From positions 62,001-126,000 of the forward strand of contig NZ_UTBG01000186.1 of the NCBI RefSeq assembly GCF_900580675.1: a DNA stretch of 64,000 nt. The letters run 5' to 3'. This DNA is from Pseudomonas viridiflava (GTDB taxonomy: Bacteria; Pseudomonadota; Gammaproteobacteria; Pseudomonadales; Pseudomonadaceae). Position numbers and translations under genes: made by a program. The notes below the pieces were generated by a model, which saw only the letters and a program-made list of their open reading frames with translations, was not told the origin of the DNA and did not search any database. This document shows positions 25,036 through 33,265 of this stretch, piece after piece. Position 1 is the stretch's first letter. Each line of letters starts with the position of its first letter.

Positions 25036-25677
25036 ATGGATACTATGCGCGCCATGCAAATACCCCATGATCACCCCCTGCTGCAACGCATTGTCGACGA
25101 CCTGGCCGAAAAGGGCTGGTCGCAGCAGAACGGCTTCCTGCCCCAGGCTCTGACCCTGGAACTGGCGGCTGAGTGCCGTAAACGTGCGGCCGAGGGTGAA
25201 TTGGCCCCGGCGTCGGTGGGGCGCGGGCCGGCCCAGGAGATTCGCGAAGGCATTCGCGGGGACCATATCCAGTGGCTGGAAGAGGGTGACGCGGCGGTCT
25301 GCGACAGCTACATGACCTTGATGGACAGCCTGCGCCTGGCAATGAACCGCCATCTGTTTCTTGGCCTGGAAGATTTCGAAAGCCACTTCGCGATGTACCC
25401 GCCGGGGGCGTTTTACCTCAAGCACCTCGACCGTTTTCGCGACGATGACCGGCGCATGGTCTCGGCGGTGATCTACTTGAACGACGCCTGGCTGCCCGAC
25501 CATGGCGGGCAGTTGCGCATGTACCTCAAGGGCGGCGTCGAATACGATGTGGTGCCCACCGGCGGTTGCCTGGTGGTGTTCCTGTCGGGCGAGGTGCCCC
25601 ACGAAGTCATGCCCGCCACGCGCGAACGCCTGTCCCTGACCGGCTGGTTTCGTCGGCGGGGCAACGAGCCGTTTTAA
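25036..25677 (+). CDS. 2-oxoglutarate/Fe(II)-dependent oxygenase, SM-20/PKHD-like
   Basis: A protein of about 213 residues with a prolyl-4-hydroxylase-like double-stranded beta helix. The iron ligands are the His and Asp of FYLKHLDRFRDD and the His of SGEVPHEVMPATRERLSLTGWF. The Arg six residues after the last His is the likely 2-oxoglutarate contact. The start is uncertain among ATGs at 25036, 25045 and 25054; none has a strong ribosome binding site. The next gene starts three bases after its stop, so the two form a small operon. The target of hydroxylation is unknown. Confidence 0.83.
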   Translation: MDTMRAMQIPHDHPLLQRIVDDLAEKGWSQQNGFLPQALTLELAAECRKRAAEGELAPASVGRGPAQEIREGIRGDHIQWLEEGDAAVCDSYMTLMDSLRLAMNRHLFLGLEDFESHFAMYPPGAFYLKHLDRFRDDDRRMVSAVIYLNDAWLPDHGGQLRMYLKGGVEYDVVPTGGCLVVFLSGEVPHEVMPATRERLSLTGWFRRRGNEPF

Positions 25678-25679
25678 CC

Positions 25680-26165
25680 ATGCAAAAGATTCTGATCAGC
25701 CGCTGCCTGCTGGGGCACAAGGTGCGCTATGACGGCGGGGCCAGCGGGCCGTTCGACCAACTGGCGGCGTGGCAGGCCGAGGGCCGTGTGGTCGCAATCT
25801 GCCCGGAAGTCTCGGGCGGTTTGCCCACGCCGCGGCCGTCCGCTGAAATCCCGGGCGGGCAGGGCATTGATGTATGGGAGGGGCGCGCCCAAGTGCTGAC
25901 CGCCGACGGCGAAGACTTCAGCGCCGCCTTTCTTGACGGCGCCCGCCAGGCCTTGGCGCTGGTGCAGCGCCACGACATCCGCATCGCCGTGCTCAAGGCC
26001 AACAGCCCATCCTGCGGCAACCTGCTGACCTATGACGGAACATTCAGCGGCGTAAAAGTCAGCGGCGAAGGCGTGACGGCGGCGCTGCTCAAGCGCCATG
26101 GCGTGCAGGTGTTCAGCGAGTTGGAATTGGCCGAAGCGGCACTGCATCTCTCACGCCTTGCTTAG
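25680..26165 (+). CDS. DUF523 family protein (YbbK-like)
   Basis: A 161-residue member of the DUF523 family. Its signature is the N-terminal ILISRCLLGHKVRYDG, then CPEVSGGLPTPRPSAEI, and KANSPSCGN near residue 107. The three conserved cysteines could bind metal or a cluster. It is tightly linked to the 2OG oxygenase gene (two bases between stop and start). No function is established for the family. Confidence 0.87.
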   Translation: MQKILISRCLLGHKVRYDGGASGPFDQLAAWQAEGRVVAICPEVSGGLPTPRPSAEIPGGQGIDVWEGRAQVLTADGEDFSAAFLDGARQALALVQRHDIRIAVLKANSPSCGNLLTYDGTFSGVKVSGEGVTAALLKRHGVQVFSELELAEAALHLSRLA

Positions 26166-26171
26166 GTCAAA

Positions 26172-26261
26172 ATGTGCGAGCGGGCTTGCTCGCGAATGCG
26201 GTGGGTCAGTTCCAGAAACAGTGGCTGACACTCCGCTTTCGCGAGCAAGCCCGCTCCCACA
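26172..26261. repeat. REP doublet, GCGGGCTTGCTCGCGAA type
   Basis: The inverted arms GCGAGCGGGCTTGCTCGCGA and TTCGCGAGCAAGCCCGCTCC lie between two convergent genes with a spacer of about 45 bases. Confidence 0.85.
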
Positions 26262-26267
26262 GTTGAT

Positions 26268-26762
26268 CTACTGTGCCTTGACTGCCGGCGTGCCGTCTTC
26301 GAGCCATTTTTGGGCGAGCGCTTTCAAGCGGCCATCGGCCTTCACGCGCTGCAAAGCCTTGTCCAGGCTGGCCTTGAACGCCGGGTTGCCTTTCTGAAAC
26401 GGAATCACCAGCTCCGGCTTCTCGTTGTAAGCCTCACTGAAATCGAAACGATCCTGCAGCTCGGCAGTCATAGCGATATGGTTGATGGCCACGTCGTACT
26501 TGCCGCTTTCAACGCCTGGCAGCATGTCGGTGTCATCGGTGGTGATGAATGAGGGGCGTACGTCCATCTCCTTGGCCAGTTGCTCGCCGAGTTCGACTTC
26601 GAAGCCGGTGAGCTTGTCGCCTTCCTTGAAATTGAACGGCGGGGTGTTGGCTTCAAGTGCGATGCGCAGCTCGCCGCGGTCAAACACGTCATCGACCAAT
26701 TCGGCGTGAGCCAAGGGGCTCATGAGGGGTAGCAAAAGTAACAGGCCAGGCGAAAAGCGCAT
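26268..26762 (-). CDS. Short periplasmic substrate-binding protein (SBP family 3-like)
   Basis: A 164-residue protein with a signal peptide (MRFSPGLLLLLPLMSPLAHA) and the start of an amino-acid-binding SBP domain (RGELRIALEANTPPFNFKEG, LTGFEVELGEQLAKEM, MLPGVESGKYDVAINHIAMT, RFDFSEAYNE). The C-terminal end (RVKADGRLKALAQKWLEDG) is also present. The total is about 90 residues shorter than usual, because most of the second lobe is missing between FQKGNP and the last helix. AGGAG supports the ATG at 26762. No permease or ATPase genes lie nearby. It could be a receptor-like domain, an internally deleted gene, or a compact binder. Confidence 0.8.
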   Translation of the reverse strand: MRFSPGLLLLLPLMSPLAHAELVDDVFDRGELRIALEANTPPFNFKEGDKLTGFEVELGEQLAKEMDVRPSFITTDDTDMLPGVESGKYDVAINHIAMTAELQDRFDFSEAYNEKPELVIPFQKGNPAFKASLDKALQRVKADGRLKALAQKWLEDGTPAVKAQ

Positions 26763-26896
26763 GGTCACTCCTAAAGAATTCGTCTGTGCGAGGCGCCGTT
26801 CAGCATCGCTTTGCTAGGGTGTTGAGTGCCTTGGACAGCAATTTGTCGCGAAGTTGTCACAACCCAACAGATTTCCTGGAAAAACTGGAGAAGCGA

Positions 26897-27337
26897 ATGA
26901 AAGCCTTATTGTCCCGTGCAACGATTGCCAGCCTGTTGCTGGGTGCATCGATGTTGGCCAGCGCCGCAGACCTTCCTCGTACGCCTGCGCCCAAAGGTGC
27001 AGAAGTGTTTATCGTCTCGCCGAAGGACGGCGCGACGGTCGACAAAACCTTCACCGTCAAATTCGGCGTCAAGGGCCTGGACCTGGAGCCGATCGACAAG
27101 CAAATCCCCAACGCCGGTCACCACCACCTGCTGGTCGACCAGGATGTGAAGGCGCTCAAGGCAGACGAGGCTATCCCGGCCACCGCCACCTCGATTCACT
27201 TCGGCAAGGCGCAAACCGAAACCGAACTGACGCTGACACCCGGCAAGCACACCTTGCAACTGGTGGCTGGCGACAACGTGCATCGCCAATTCGAGCCCAC
27301 TGTAGCCTCGAAAGTCATCACGGTTAACGTCAAGTAA
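26897..27337 (+). CDS. Periplasmic DUF4399 protein
   Basis: A 146-residue secreted protein. The signal peptide MKALLSRATIASLLLGASML with cleavage after ASA precedes ADLPRTPAPKG. The mature domain has the DUF4399 pattern VFIVSPKDGATVDKTFTVKFG and NAGHHHLLVD, with a His cluster that could bind metal, and ends in an immunoglobulin-like beta pattern. The start at 26897 has GGAG seven bases upstream. Family function is unknown. It converges on serA and shares a bidirectional terminator with it. Confidence 0.86.
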   Translation: MKALLSRATIASLLLGASMLASAADLPRTPAPKGAEVFIVSPKDGATVDKTFTVKFGVKGLDLEPIDKQIPNAGHHHLLVDQDVKALKADEAIPATATSIHFGKAQTETELTLTPGKHTLQLVAGDNVHRQFEPTVASKVITVNVK

Positions 27338-27353
27338 GATGTGTTCAGATGCA

Positions 27354-27383
27354 AAAAAGGGAGCCCCGAAAGGCTCCCTTTTT
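27354..27383. terminator. Bidirectional terminator between the DUF4399 gene and serA
   Basis: The stem AAAAAGGGAGCC and GGCTCCCTTTTT has a 6-nt loop and forms an A-tract/T-tract hairpin that works in both directions. It serves the two convergent genes. Confidence 0.92.
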
Positions 27384-27402
27384 CATGCAGCGCTGAAAAG
27401 CC

Positions 27403-28632
27403 TTAGAACAACACGCGGCTACGAATCGTGCCGTTGATGTGTTGCAGCTTCTCTTGCGCCAGGTCCGAGTACTCGGCGTCGACGTCGATTACCACGTAGC
27501 CGACTTTCTCGTTGGTCTGCAGGAACTGACCGGAGATGTTGATGCCGTTTTCCGCGAAGACCTTGTTGATCTCCATCATCACGCCAGGGATGTTCTGGTG
27601 GATGTGCAGCAAACGGTGCTTGCCAGGGTGAGCCGGCAGGGCCACTTCCGGGAAGTTGACCGAGGACACCGAGGTACCGTTGTCGCTGTACTTGACCAGC
27701 TTCTCCGACACTTCCAGGCCGATGTTGGCTTGGGCTTCAGCGGTGGAACCGCCGATGTGCGGGGTCAGGATCACGTTGTCCAGGCCACGCAACGGGCTTT
27801 CGAAGATGTCGTCGTTGGAGCGAGGCTCGACCGGGAACACGTCGATAGCGGCGCCGATCAGGTGCTTGTCCTTGATCGCGTCGGCCAGGGCGTCCAGCTC
27901 GACCACAGTGCCGCGCGCGGCGTTGATCAGGATTCCGCCTTTTTTCATTGCACGGATTTCTTTCTCGCCGATCATCCACTGGGTCTCAGCGGTTTCCGGC
28001 ACGTGCAGGGTGACGATGTCGGACATGCCCAGCAGCTCGGTCAGGCTCGACACCTGGGTGGCGTTGCCCAAGGGCAGCTTGGTCAGGGTGTCGTAGAAAA
28101 ACACCTGCATGCCCAGGCCTTCGGCCAGAACCGACAACTGCGTGCCGATCGAGCCGTAGCCGACGATACCCAGCTTCTTGCCACGGATTTCGAAGGAGTT
28201 GGCCGCGCTTTTGATCCAGCCGCCACGGTGGCAGGAAGCGTTCTTCTCAGGGATGCCGCGCAGCAGCAGGATGGCCTCGGCCAGCACCAGCTCCGCAACG
28301 GAACGGGTGTTGGAGTACGGTGCGTTGAACACCGCGATGCCGCGCTCGCGCGCTGCGTTGAGGTCGACCTGGTTGGTGCCGATGCAGAAACAGCCGACAG
28401 CCACCAGCTTCTTGGCGTGGTCGAAGATCTCTTCGGTCAGCTGAGTGCGGGAGCGAATGCCGATAAAGTGCGCGTCGGCGATCTTTTCCTTTAACTGGGC
28501 TTCCGGCAGAGAACTGGTGATGTACTCAATGCTGGTGTACCCGGCGGCCTTCAGGACTTCGACGGCCGATGGGTGGACGCCTTCCAGAAGAAGGAACTTG
28601 ATCTTGCTCTTATCGAGAGAAGTCTTGCTCAT
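27403..28632 (-). CDS. serA: D-3-phosphoglycerate dehydrogenase SerA
   Basis: A 409-residue NAD-dependent dehydrogenase, first step of serine synthesis. The Rossmann motif reads GKKLGIVGYGSIGTQLSVLAE, and the catalytic region includes RGTVVELDALADAI and LTPHIGGSTAEAQANIG. A C-terminal ACT domain (about residues 335-409, MMEINKVFAENGINISGQ) gives serine feedback in the E. coli-type enzyme. Enzymes of this type can also reduce 2-oxoglutarate to D-2-hydroxyglutarate, which links it to the divergent neighbour. Confidence 0.96.
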   Translation of the reverse strand: MSKTSLDKSKIKFLLLEGVHPSAVEVLKAAGYTSIEYITSSLPEAQLKEKIADAHFIGIRSRTQLTEEIFDHAKKLVAVGCFCIGTNQVDLNAARERGIAVFNAPYSNTRSVAELVLAEAILLLRGIPEKNASCHRGGWIKSAANSFEIRGKKLGIVGYGSIGTQLSVLAEGLGMQVFFYDTLTKLPLGNATQVSSLTELLGMSDIVTLHVPETAETQWMIGEKEIRAMKKGGILINAARGTVVELDALADAIKDKHLIGAAIDVFPVEPRSNDDIFESPLRGLDNVILTPHIGGSTAEAQANIGLEVSEKLVKYSDNGTSVSSVNFPEVALPAHPGKHRLLHIHQNIPGVMMEINKVFAENGINISGQFLQTNEKVGYVVIDVDAEYSDLAQEKLQHINGTIRSRVLF

Positions 28633-28858
28633 CTGCGTAAACCTGTATCCCGGAGAAAAATGGCAGGGAATCGAGCAGTTAGTGCCTTGAATCAGTGCAC
28701 AAGAGCTGACCCGGACGGCAGGAAAGCCGTCACCGCAGAAACGCCCTTGGGCTCTGTCCTGCGGGGGCGGTATGCTAGCATACGTGCCCCGCTAAACACC
28801 CATTCCTGCGACGTGAAGCGTTCTCAGGATGACCATGAATTGTTCGAGAGTTCTGTCG

Positions 28859-30253
28859 ATGACCCATCCTGCCCTGATTGATGAGCTGAAGACCCTGGTT
28901 GAGCCTGGCAAGGTCCTGACCGATGCTGACTCCCTGGAGGCTTACGGCAAGGACTGGACCAAGCACTTCGCGCCGGCGCCGACCGCCATCGTGTTCCCCA
29001 AGACCACCGAGCAGGTCCAAGCCATCGTCCGTTGGGCCAATGAACACAAGGTGGCACTGGTGCCATCGGGTGGTCGGACCGGCCTGTCGGCCGCCGCCGT
29101 GGCCGCCAATGGCGAAGTGGTGGTGTCGTTCGACTACATGAACCAGATCCTCGACGTGAACCTCACCGACCGCACCGCCGTGTGCCAGCCGGGCGTGGTC
29201 ACCAAGCAATTGCAGAACGTCGCCGAAGAAAAAGGCCTGTACTACCCGGTGGACTTCGCGTCGTCGGGTTCGAGCCAGATTGGCGGCAATATCGGCACGA
29301 ATGCCGGCGGGATCAAGGTTATTCGTTACGGCATGACCCGTAACTGGGTAGCCGGCATGAAGGTCGTCACCGGCAAGGGCGACCTGCTGGAACTCAACAA
29401 GGATTTGATCAAGAACGCCACCGGCTATGACATGCGCCAGCTGTTTATCGGCGCCGAAGGCACCCTGGGTTTTGTGGTGGAAGCCACCATGCGCCTGGAC
29501 CGTGCGCCGAAAAACCTCACCGCGATGGTCCTGGGCACCACCGATTTCGACTCGATCATGCCGGTGTTGCACGCGTTCCAGAGCAAGCTGGACCTGACCG
29601 CCTTCGAGTTCTTCTCCGACAAAGCTCTCGCCAAGGTAATGGGGCGTGGCGATGTGCCGGCGCCCTTCGAGACCGACTGCCCGTTCTACGCGCTGCTGGA
29701 ATTCGAAGCCACCACCGAAGAAGTCGCCAACCATGCGCTGGAAACCTTCGAGCACTGCGTGGAGCAGGGCTGGGTGCTGGACGGCGTGATGAGCCAGAGC
29801 GAAACCCAACTGCACAACCTGTGGAAACTGCGCGAGTACATCTCCGAGACCATTTCCCACTGGACCCCGTACAAGAACGACATCTCGGTGACTGTCTCCA
29901 AGGTCCCGGCGTTTCTGAAGGAAATCGACGCGATCGTCGGCGAACACTACCCGGACTTCGAAATCGTCTGGTTCGGCCACATCGGCGACGGCAACCTGCA
30001 CTTGAACATCCTCAAGCCGGAAAACCTGAGCAAGGACGAGTTCTTCGCCAAGTGCGCCACCGTGAACAAGTGGGTGTTCGAAACCGTGCAGAAGTACAAC
30101 GGCTCGATCTCCGCCGAACACGGCGTGGGCATGACCAAGCGCGATTACCTGACGTACAGCCGCTCCCCGGTTGAAATCGAATACATGAAAGCAGTGAAAG
30201 CGGTGTTCGACCCGAACGGGATCATGAACCCTGGCAAGATCTTCGCTGTTTAA
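28859..30253 (+). CDS. FAD-linked D-2-hydroxyglutarate dehydrogenase
   Basis: A 464-residue flavoprotein of the VAO/PCMH family with an N-terminal FAD domain (PSGGRTGLSAAAV, SSGSSQIGGNIGTNAGGIKVIRYG) and a C-terminal domain ending in SAEHGVGMTKRDYL and DPNGIMNPGKIF. It oxidises D-2-hydroxyglutarate to 2-oxoglutarate. In P. stutzeri the homologous enzyme was shown to pull the SerA reaction forward, and the divergent serA here supports the same pairing. The start is given as ATG 28859 (MTHPALIDELKTL). An ATG at 28835 has a better AGGA spacing and would add eight residues. Confidence 0.88.
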   Translation: MTHPALIDELKTLVEPGKVLTDADSLEAYGKDWTKHFAPAPTAIVFPKTTEQVQAIVRWANEHKVALVPSGGRTGLSAAAVAANGEVVVSFDYMNQILDVNLTDRTAVCQPGVVTKQLQNVAEEKGLYYPVDFASSGSSQIGGNIGTNAGGIKVIRYGMTRNWVAGMKVVTGKGDLLELNKDLIKNATGYDMRQLFIGAEGTLGFVVEATMRLDRAPKNLTAMVLGTTDFDSIMPVLHAFQSKLDLTAFEFFSDKALAKVMGRGDVPAPFETDCPFYALLEFEATTEEVANHALETFEHCVEQGWVLDGVMSQSETQLHNLWKLREYISETISHWTPYKNDISVTVSKVPAFLKEIDAIVGEHYPDFEIVWFGHIGDGNLHLNILKPENLSKDEFFAKCATVNKWVFETVQKYNGSISAEHGVGMTKRDYLTYSRSPVEIEYMKAVKAVFDPNGIMNPGKIFAV

Positions 30254-30274
30254 CCGCCCTTAAGGAGTCGTTCC

Positions 30275-30940
30275 ATGAGCTACCAGCACAAGTACGTCGA
30301 CGGCACCAACATCCACTTTCCTGTCGGCAAAGTGGTGTGCATTGGGCGTAACTACGCCGAACATGCCAAGGAACTGGACAACCCGGTGCCGACCGAGCCG
30401 TTGCTGTTCATCAAGCCGGGCAGCTGCGTGGTGCCGCTGGAGGGCGGTTTCAGCATTCCGACCGAGCGCGGTTCGGTGCACTACGAAGCTGAAATCGCGG
30501 TATTGATCGGCAAGCCCCTGTCGACCAAGCCCAGCCGTGAAGAAGTGCTCGATGCCATCTCCGGCTTTGCCCCGGCGCTGGACCTGACCCTGCGCGACAA
30601 GCAGGCCGAGCTGAAAGCCAAGGGCCTGCCGTGGGAAATCGCCAAGTCCTTCGACGGCGCGGCCGTGATCGCGCCATTCGTGGTCGGCAGCACATTCCCG
30701 GACGTGGCTGACATCGGCATTCGCCTGAGCATCAACGGCGAAGTGCGCCAGGACGGCAACAGTTCGCAGATGCTTAACCCGATCATCCCGATGATCCAGC
30801 ACATGGCCGGCTGCTTCTCGTTGCAGGCGGGCGACGTGATCCTCACCGGCACCCCGGCCGGCGTGGGCCCGTTGAATGTCGGCGATGAGCTGGTGCTTGA
30901 GCTGTCGGGCGTGAACAGCTTCCAAAGCAGCGTTCGCTGA
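30275..30940 (+). CDS. Fumarylacetoacetate hydrolase (FAH) family protein
   Basis: A 221-residue FAHD1-like protein. Family blocks are KVVCIGRNYAEHAKEL, FIKPGSCVVPLEGG, VHYEAEIAVLIGKPL (metal-binding Glu residues) and GDVILTGTPAGVGPL. Small FAH-family enzymes of this kind act as acylpyruvases or oxaloacetate decarboxylases. AAGGAG precedes the ATG, 21 bases after the D-2-hydroxyglutarate dehydrogenase, suggesting one transcript that handles 2-oxo/2-hydroxy acids. The exact substrate is not certain. Confidence 0.88.
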   Translation: MSYQHKYVDGTNIHFPVGKVVCIGRNYAEHAKELDNPVPTEPLLFIKPGSCVVPLEGGFSIPTERGSVHYEAEIAVLIGKPLSTKPSREEVLDAISGFAPALDLTLRDKQAELKAKGLPWEIAKSFDGAAVIAPFVVGSTFPDVADIGIRLSINGEVRQDGNSSQMLNPIIPMIQHMAGCFSLQAGDVILTGTPAGVGPLNVGDELVLELSGVNSFQSSVR

Positions 30941-30959
30941 CAGCCGGCATGCAGTCCAA

Positions 30960-31048
30960 ATGTGGGAGCTGGCTTGCCTGCGATAGTATCGCCTCGGTGT
31001 AACTGACCTACCGAGGCGCCGGCATCGCAGGCAAGCCAGCTCCCACAG
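30960..31048. repeat. REP doublet, GCTGGCTTGCCTGCGA type
   Basis: The inverted arms GTGGGAGCTGGCTTGCCTGC and GCAGGCAAGCCAGCTCCCAC bracket a spacer with an inner inverted repeat (GCCTCGGT/ACCGAGGC). It lies after the FAH-family gene. Confidence 0.85.
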
Positions 31049-31180
31049 GTTTTGTGGTTACCTGGAATTTCCAGGGTTTTGCATTTTTTTCACACGCCAT
31101 CCGGATAATCCTTGGCCTCCAGCACTCGGGCCCATTGATCCTGTGCTATCCCTAACGCTGACTTTCCGGAAAAGTGCTCA

Positions 31181-32107
31181 ATGGCCGTGCCCCTGCCTTC
31201 TGCTACCTCCAAGCCTCGCTCTCGACTCGCGCTGCGCTGGTATTCCTGGCTGTTCCTGACCGGCGTGATCGTCTATGGCGTCGCCTGGATCATGCACTGG
31301 GACGACCGCGGCCTGCTGTGGGTGCTGGAACGCTTCGAAACCCCGGCCGGGCGCCAAGAGAGTGTCTGGCTGCCGGACTACCACGCCGTCATCGATGGCA
31401 AGTTGTTGCCGGGCATGGAGAAGGACGAGGCCTCGGACGTTTCCTACAATCCGCAGACCAAAACCCTGTTCTCCGTGATGGGCAAAAACCCCTTTCTCGT
31501 CGAGCTGAGCCTGCAAGGCGATGTGTTGCGCAAGATGCCGCTCAACGGCTGGGATAACCCGGAAGGCGTGACGGTGATGGAGAACGGCCTGTTGGCCGTA
31601 ACCGACGAGCGTCAGCACACCCTGACAATCGTCAAGGTCGATGCCGCTACGCAAACACTGAACAAAGCCGATTTCCCCAATTACGACCTGGGCCCGTCCA
31701 AGGACCAGAACAAAGCCTTCGAAGCCGTGGCCTGGGACAAACGCAACCAGCAACTGGTATTGGGCGAAGAGCGCCCGCCGGCGTTATTCACCTGGAAAAG
31801 CGACGGCGGCCCGACCCTGGCCGGCGACAAGCAAAAGCTGGCGAGTAAAGAGTTGGACATGCGCAACCTCTCGGCCCTGGCCGTCGACCCGCGCACCGGC
31901 CACTTGCTGGTGCTCTCGGCTGACTCGCACCTGTTGCTGGAGCTGGATGAAAAGGGCGAGCAAGTCAGCTTCATGACCCTGCTCGGCGGTTTCAATGGCC
32001 TCAAAAACACCATTCCGCGCGCGGAAGGTGTGACCATGGACGAGAACGGCACGCTGTACATGGTCAGTGAGCCGAACTTGTTCTATCGTTTCGAAAAGCA
32101 GAAATAA
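31181..32107 (+). CDS. SdiA-regulated domain protein, membrane-anchored (copy 1)
   Basis: A 308-residue protein with one N-terminal membrane anchor (WYSWLFLTGVIVYGVAWIM) and an SdiA-regulated (YjiK-like) beta-propeller domain exposed to the periplasm. Repeating blade motifs are EASDVSYNPQTKTLFSVMG, NPEGVTVMENGLLAVTDERQ, SALAVDPRTGHLLVLSADSHLLLELD, and PRAEGVTMDENGTLYMVSEPNLFYRF at the end. It is followed by a paralogue of the same length and layout. Function is not established; phytase/esterase-like roles have been suggested for related folds. Confidence 0.85.
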   Translation: MAVPLPSATSKPRSRLALRWYSWLFLTGVIVYGVAWIMHWDDRGLLWVLERFETPAGRQESVWLPDYHAVIDGKLLPGMEKDEASDVSYNPQTKTLFSVMGKNPFLVELSLQGDVLRKMPLNGWDNPEGVTVMENGLLAVTDERQHTLTIVKVDAATQTLNKADFPNYDLGPSKDQNKAFEAVAWDKRNQQLVLGEERPPALFTWKSDGGPTLAGDKQKLASKELDMRNLSALAVDPRTGHLLVLSADSHLLLELDEKGEQVSFMTLLGGFNGLKNTIPRAEGVTMDENGTLYMVSEPNLFYRFEKQK

Positions 32108-32227
32108 CCGGCGGTTTACGCCCTTTACTGCTCCATGAGCGGCATTCGCCAGACATCCGGGCGCGTTTAAGTTTAAATTCAGACAGGCGTGATATTCATT
32201 CGCCACTTTTGACTTTGAGCCCGCCCG

Positions 32228-33142
32228 ATGCGCCGACTTGCACGCCCCAAACCCATCCTGTTTATCCTTGTGCTGGTCTCTCTGATCAGCGCCGCAGTCA
32301 TTGCGCAACACTTTCGCCTGTTCGAGCGCGCCTGGTTCAACTGGCAAGCCTGGCACCAGCCGGCTGACGAGCGCTCGATTGGCCTGGCCGATTACCGCGT
32401 CGCGCTGGAAGCCCAGGTGATCGACGGGTTGGACGACGATGTGTCGGCCCTGACCTACGACCCGGTGCGCAAAAGCCTGTTTACCGTCACCAATAAAAAC
32501 GCCGAGCTGATCGAGCTGTCCCTGGAGGGCAAGATCCTGCGGCGTATTCCGCTGGTGGGGTTCGGCGATGCCGAGGCGGTGGAATTCATCAGTGAGAACA
32601 TCTATGTGATCAGCGATGAGCGCCAGCAGCGGCTGATCAAAGTGCATGTGGACGACGACACGCAATTTCTCGACGCCGCCGACGCCGAACAGATGACCTT
32701 GGGCCTGCACGTGGGCGGCAACAAGGGCTTCGAGGGCCTGGCCTACGATTCAGTTGGCAAGCGCCTGTTCGTGGCCAAGGAGCGCGACCCGATGCTCATC
32801 TACGAGGTCCACGGGTTTCCGCATTTCAAGCCGGAAAAAACCTACTCGGTGCACGTGATCAACAACCCCAAGCGTGACGCCGGGCTGTTTGTGCGCGACT
32901 TGTCGAGCCTGCAATACGACGAGCGCAGCGGCCATCTGCTGGCACTGTCGGACGAGTCGTTTCTGGTCCTGGAACTGGATATAGACGGTCGCCCGTTGAG
33001 CAGTCTGTCGCTGCTCAATGGGCGCCACGGCCTGACAAAGCGCGTGCCGCAGGCCGAAGGGATCGCCATGGATGACGCGGGTACGTTGTACCTGGTCAGT
33101 GAGCCGAACCTGTTTTATGTGTTCAAGAAACCCAATCCCTGA
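32228..33142 (+). CDS. SdiA-regulated domain protein, membrane-anchored (copy 2)
   Basis: A 304-residue paralogue of the preceding gene, with an N-terminal membrane anchor (PILFILVLVSLISAAVIAQHF) and the same blade motifs (DDVSALTYDPVRKSLFTVTN, DAEAVEFISENIYVISDERQ, SSLQYDERSGHLLALSDESFLVLELD, PQAEGIAMDDAGTLYLVSEPNLFYVF). The two differ throughout, so the duplication is old. The 120-base gap between them has no obvious terminator. The pair may be expressed together. Confidence 0.85.
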   Translation: MRRLARPKPILFILVLVSLISAAVIAQHFRLFERAWFNWQAWHQPADERSIGLADYRVALEAQVIDGLDDDVSALTYDPVRKSLFTVTNKNAELIELSLEGKILRRIPLVGFGDAEAVEFISENIYVISDERQQRLIKVHVDDDTQFLDAADAEQMTLGLHVGGNKGFEGLAYDSVGKRLFVAKERDPMLIYEVHGFPHFKPEKTYSVHVINNPKRDAGLFVRDLSSLQYDERSGHLLALSDESFLVLELDIDGRPLSSLSLLNGRHGLTKRVPQAEGIAMDDAGTLYLVSEPNLFYVFKKPNP

Positions 33143-33159
33143 CACTGCACAGATCAAAA

Positions 33160-33249
33160 TGTGGGAGGGGGCTTGCTCCCGATGAGGGAGTGTCAGTCAA
33201 CAGATGTTTGGCTGACACACCGCTATCGGGAGCAAGCCCCCTCCCACAT
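33160..33249. repeat. REP doublet, GGGGGCTTGCTCCCGAT type
   Basis: The inverted arms GTGGGAGGGGGCTTGCTCCC and GGGAGCAAGCCCCCTCCCAC flank a spacer with TGTCAGTCAA/TTGGCTGACA. It sits between two convergent genes. Confidence 0.87.
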
Positions 33250-33265
33250 TTGACCTGTAGCGTGC

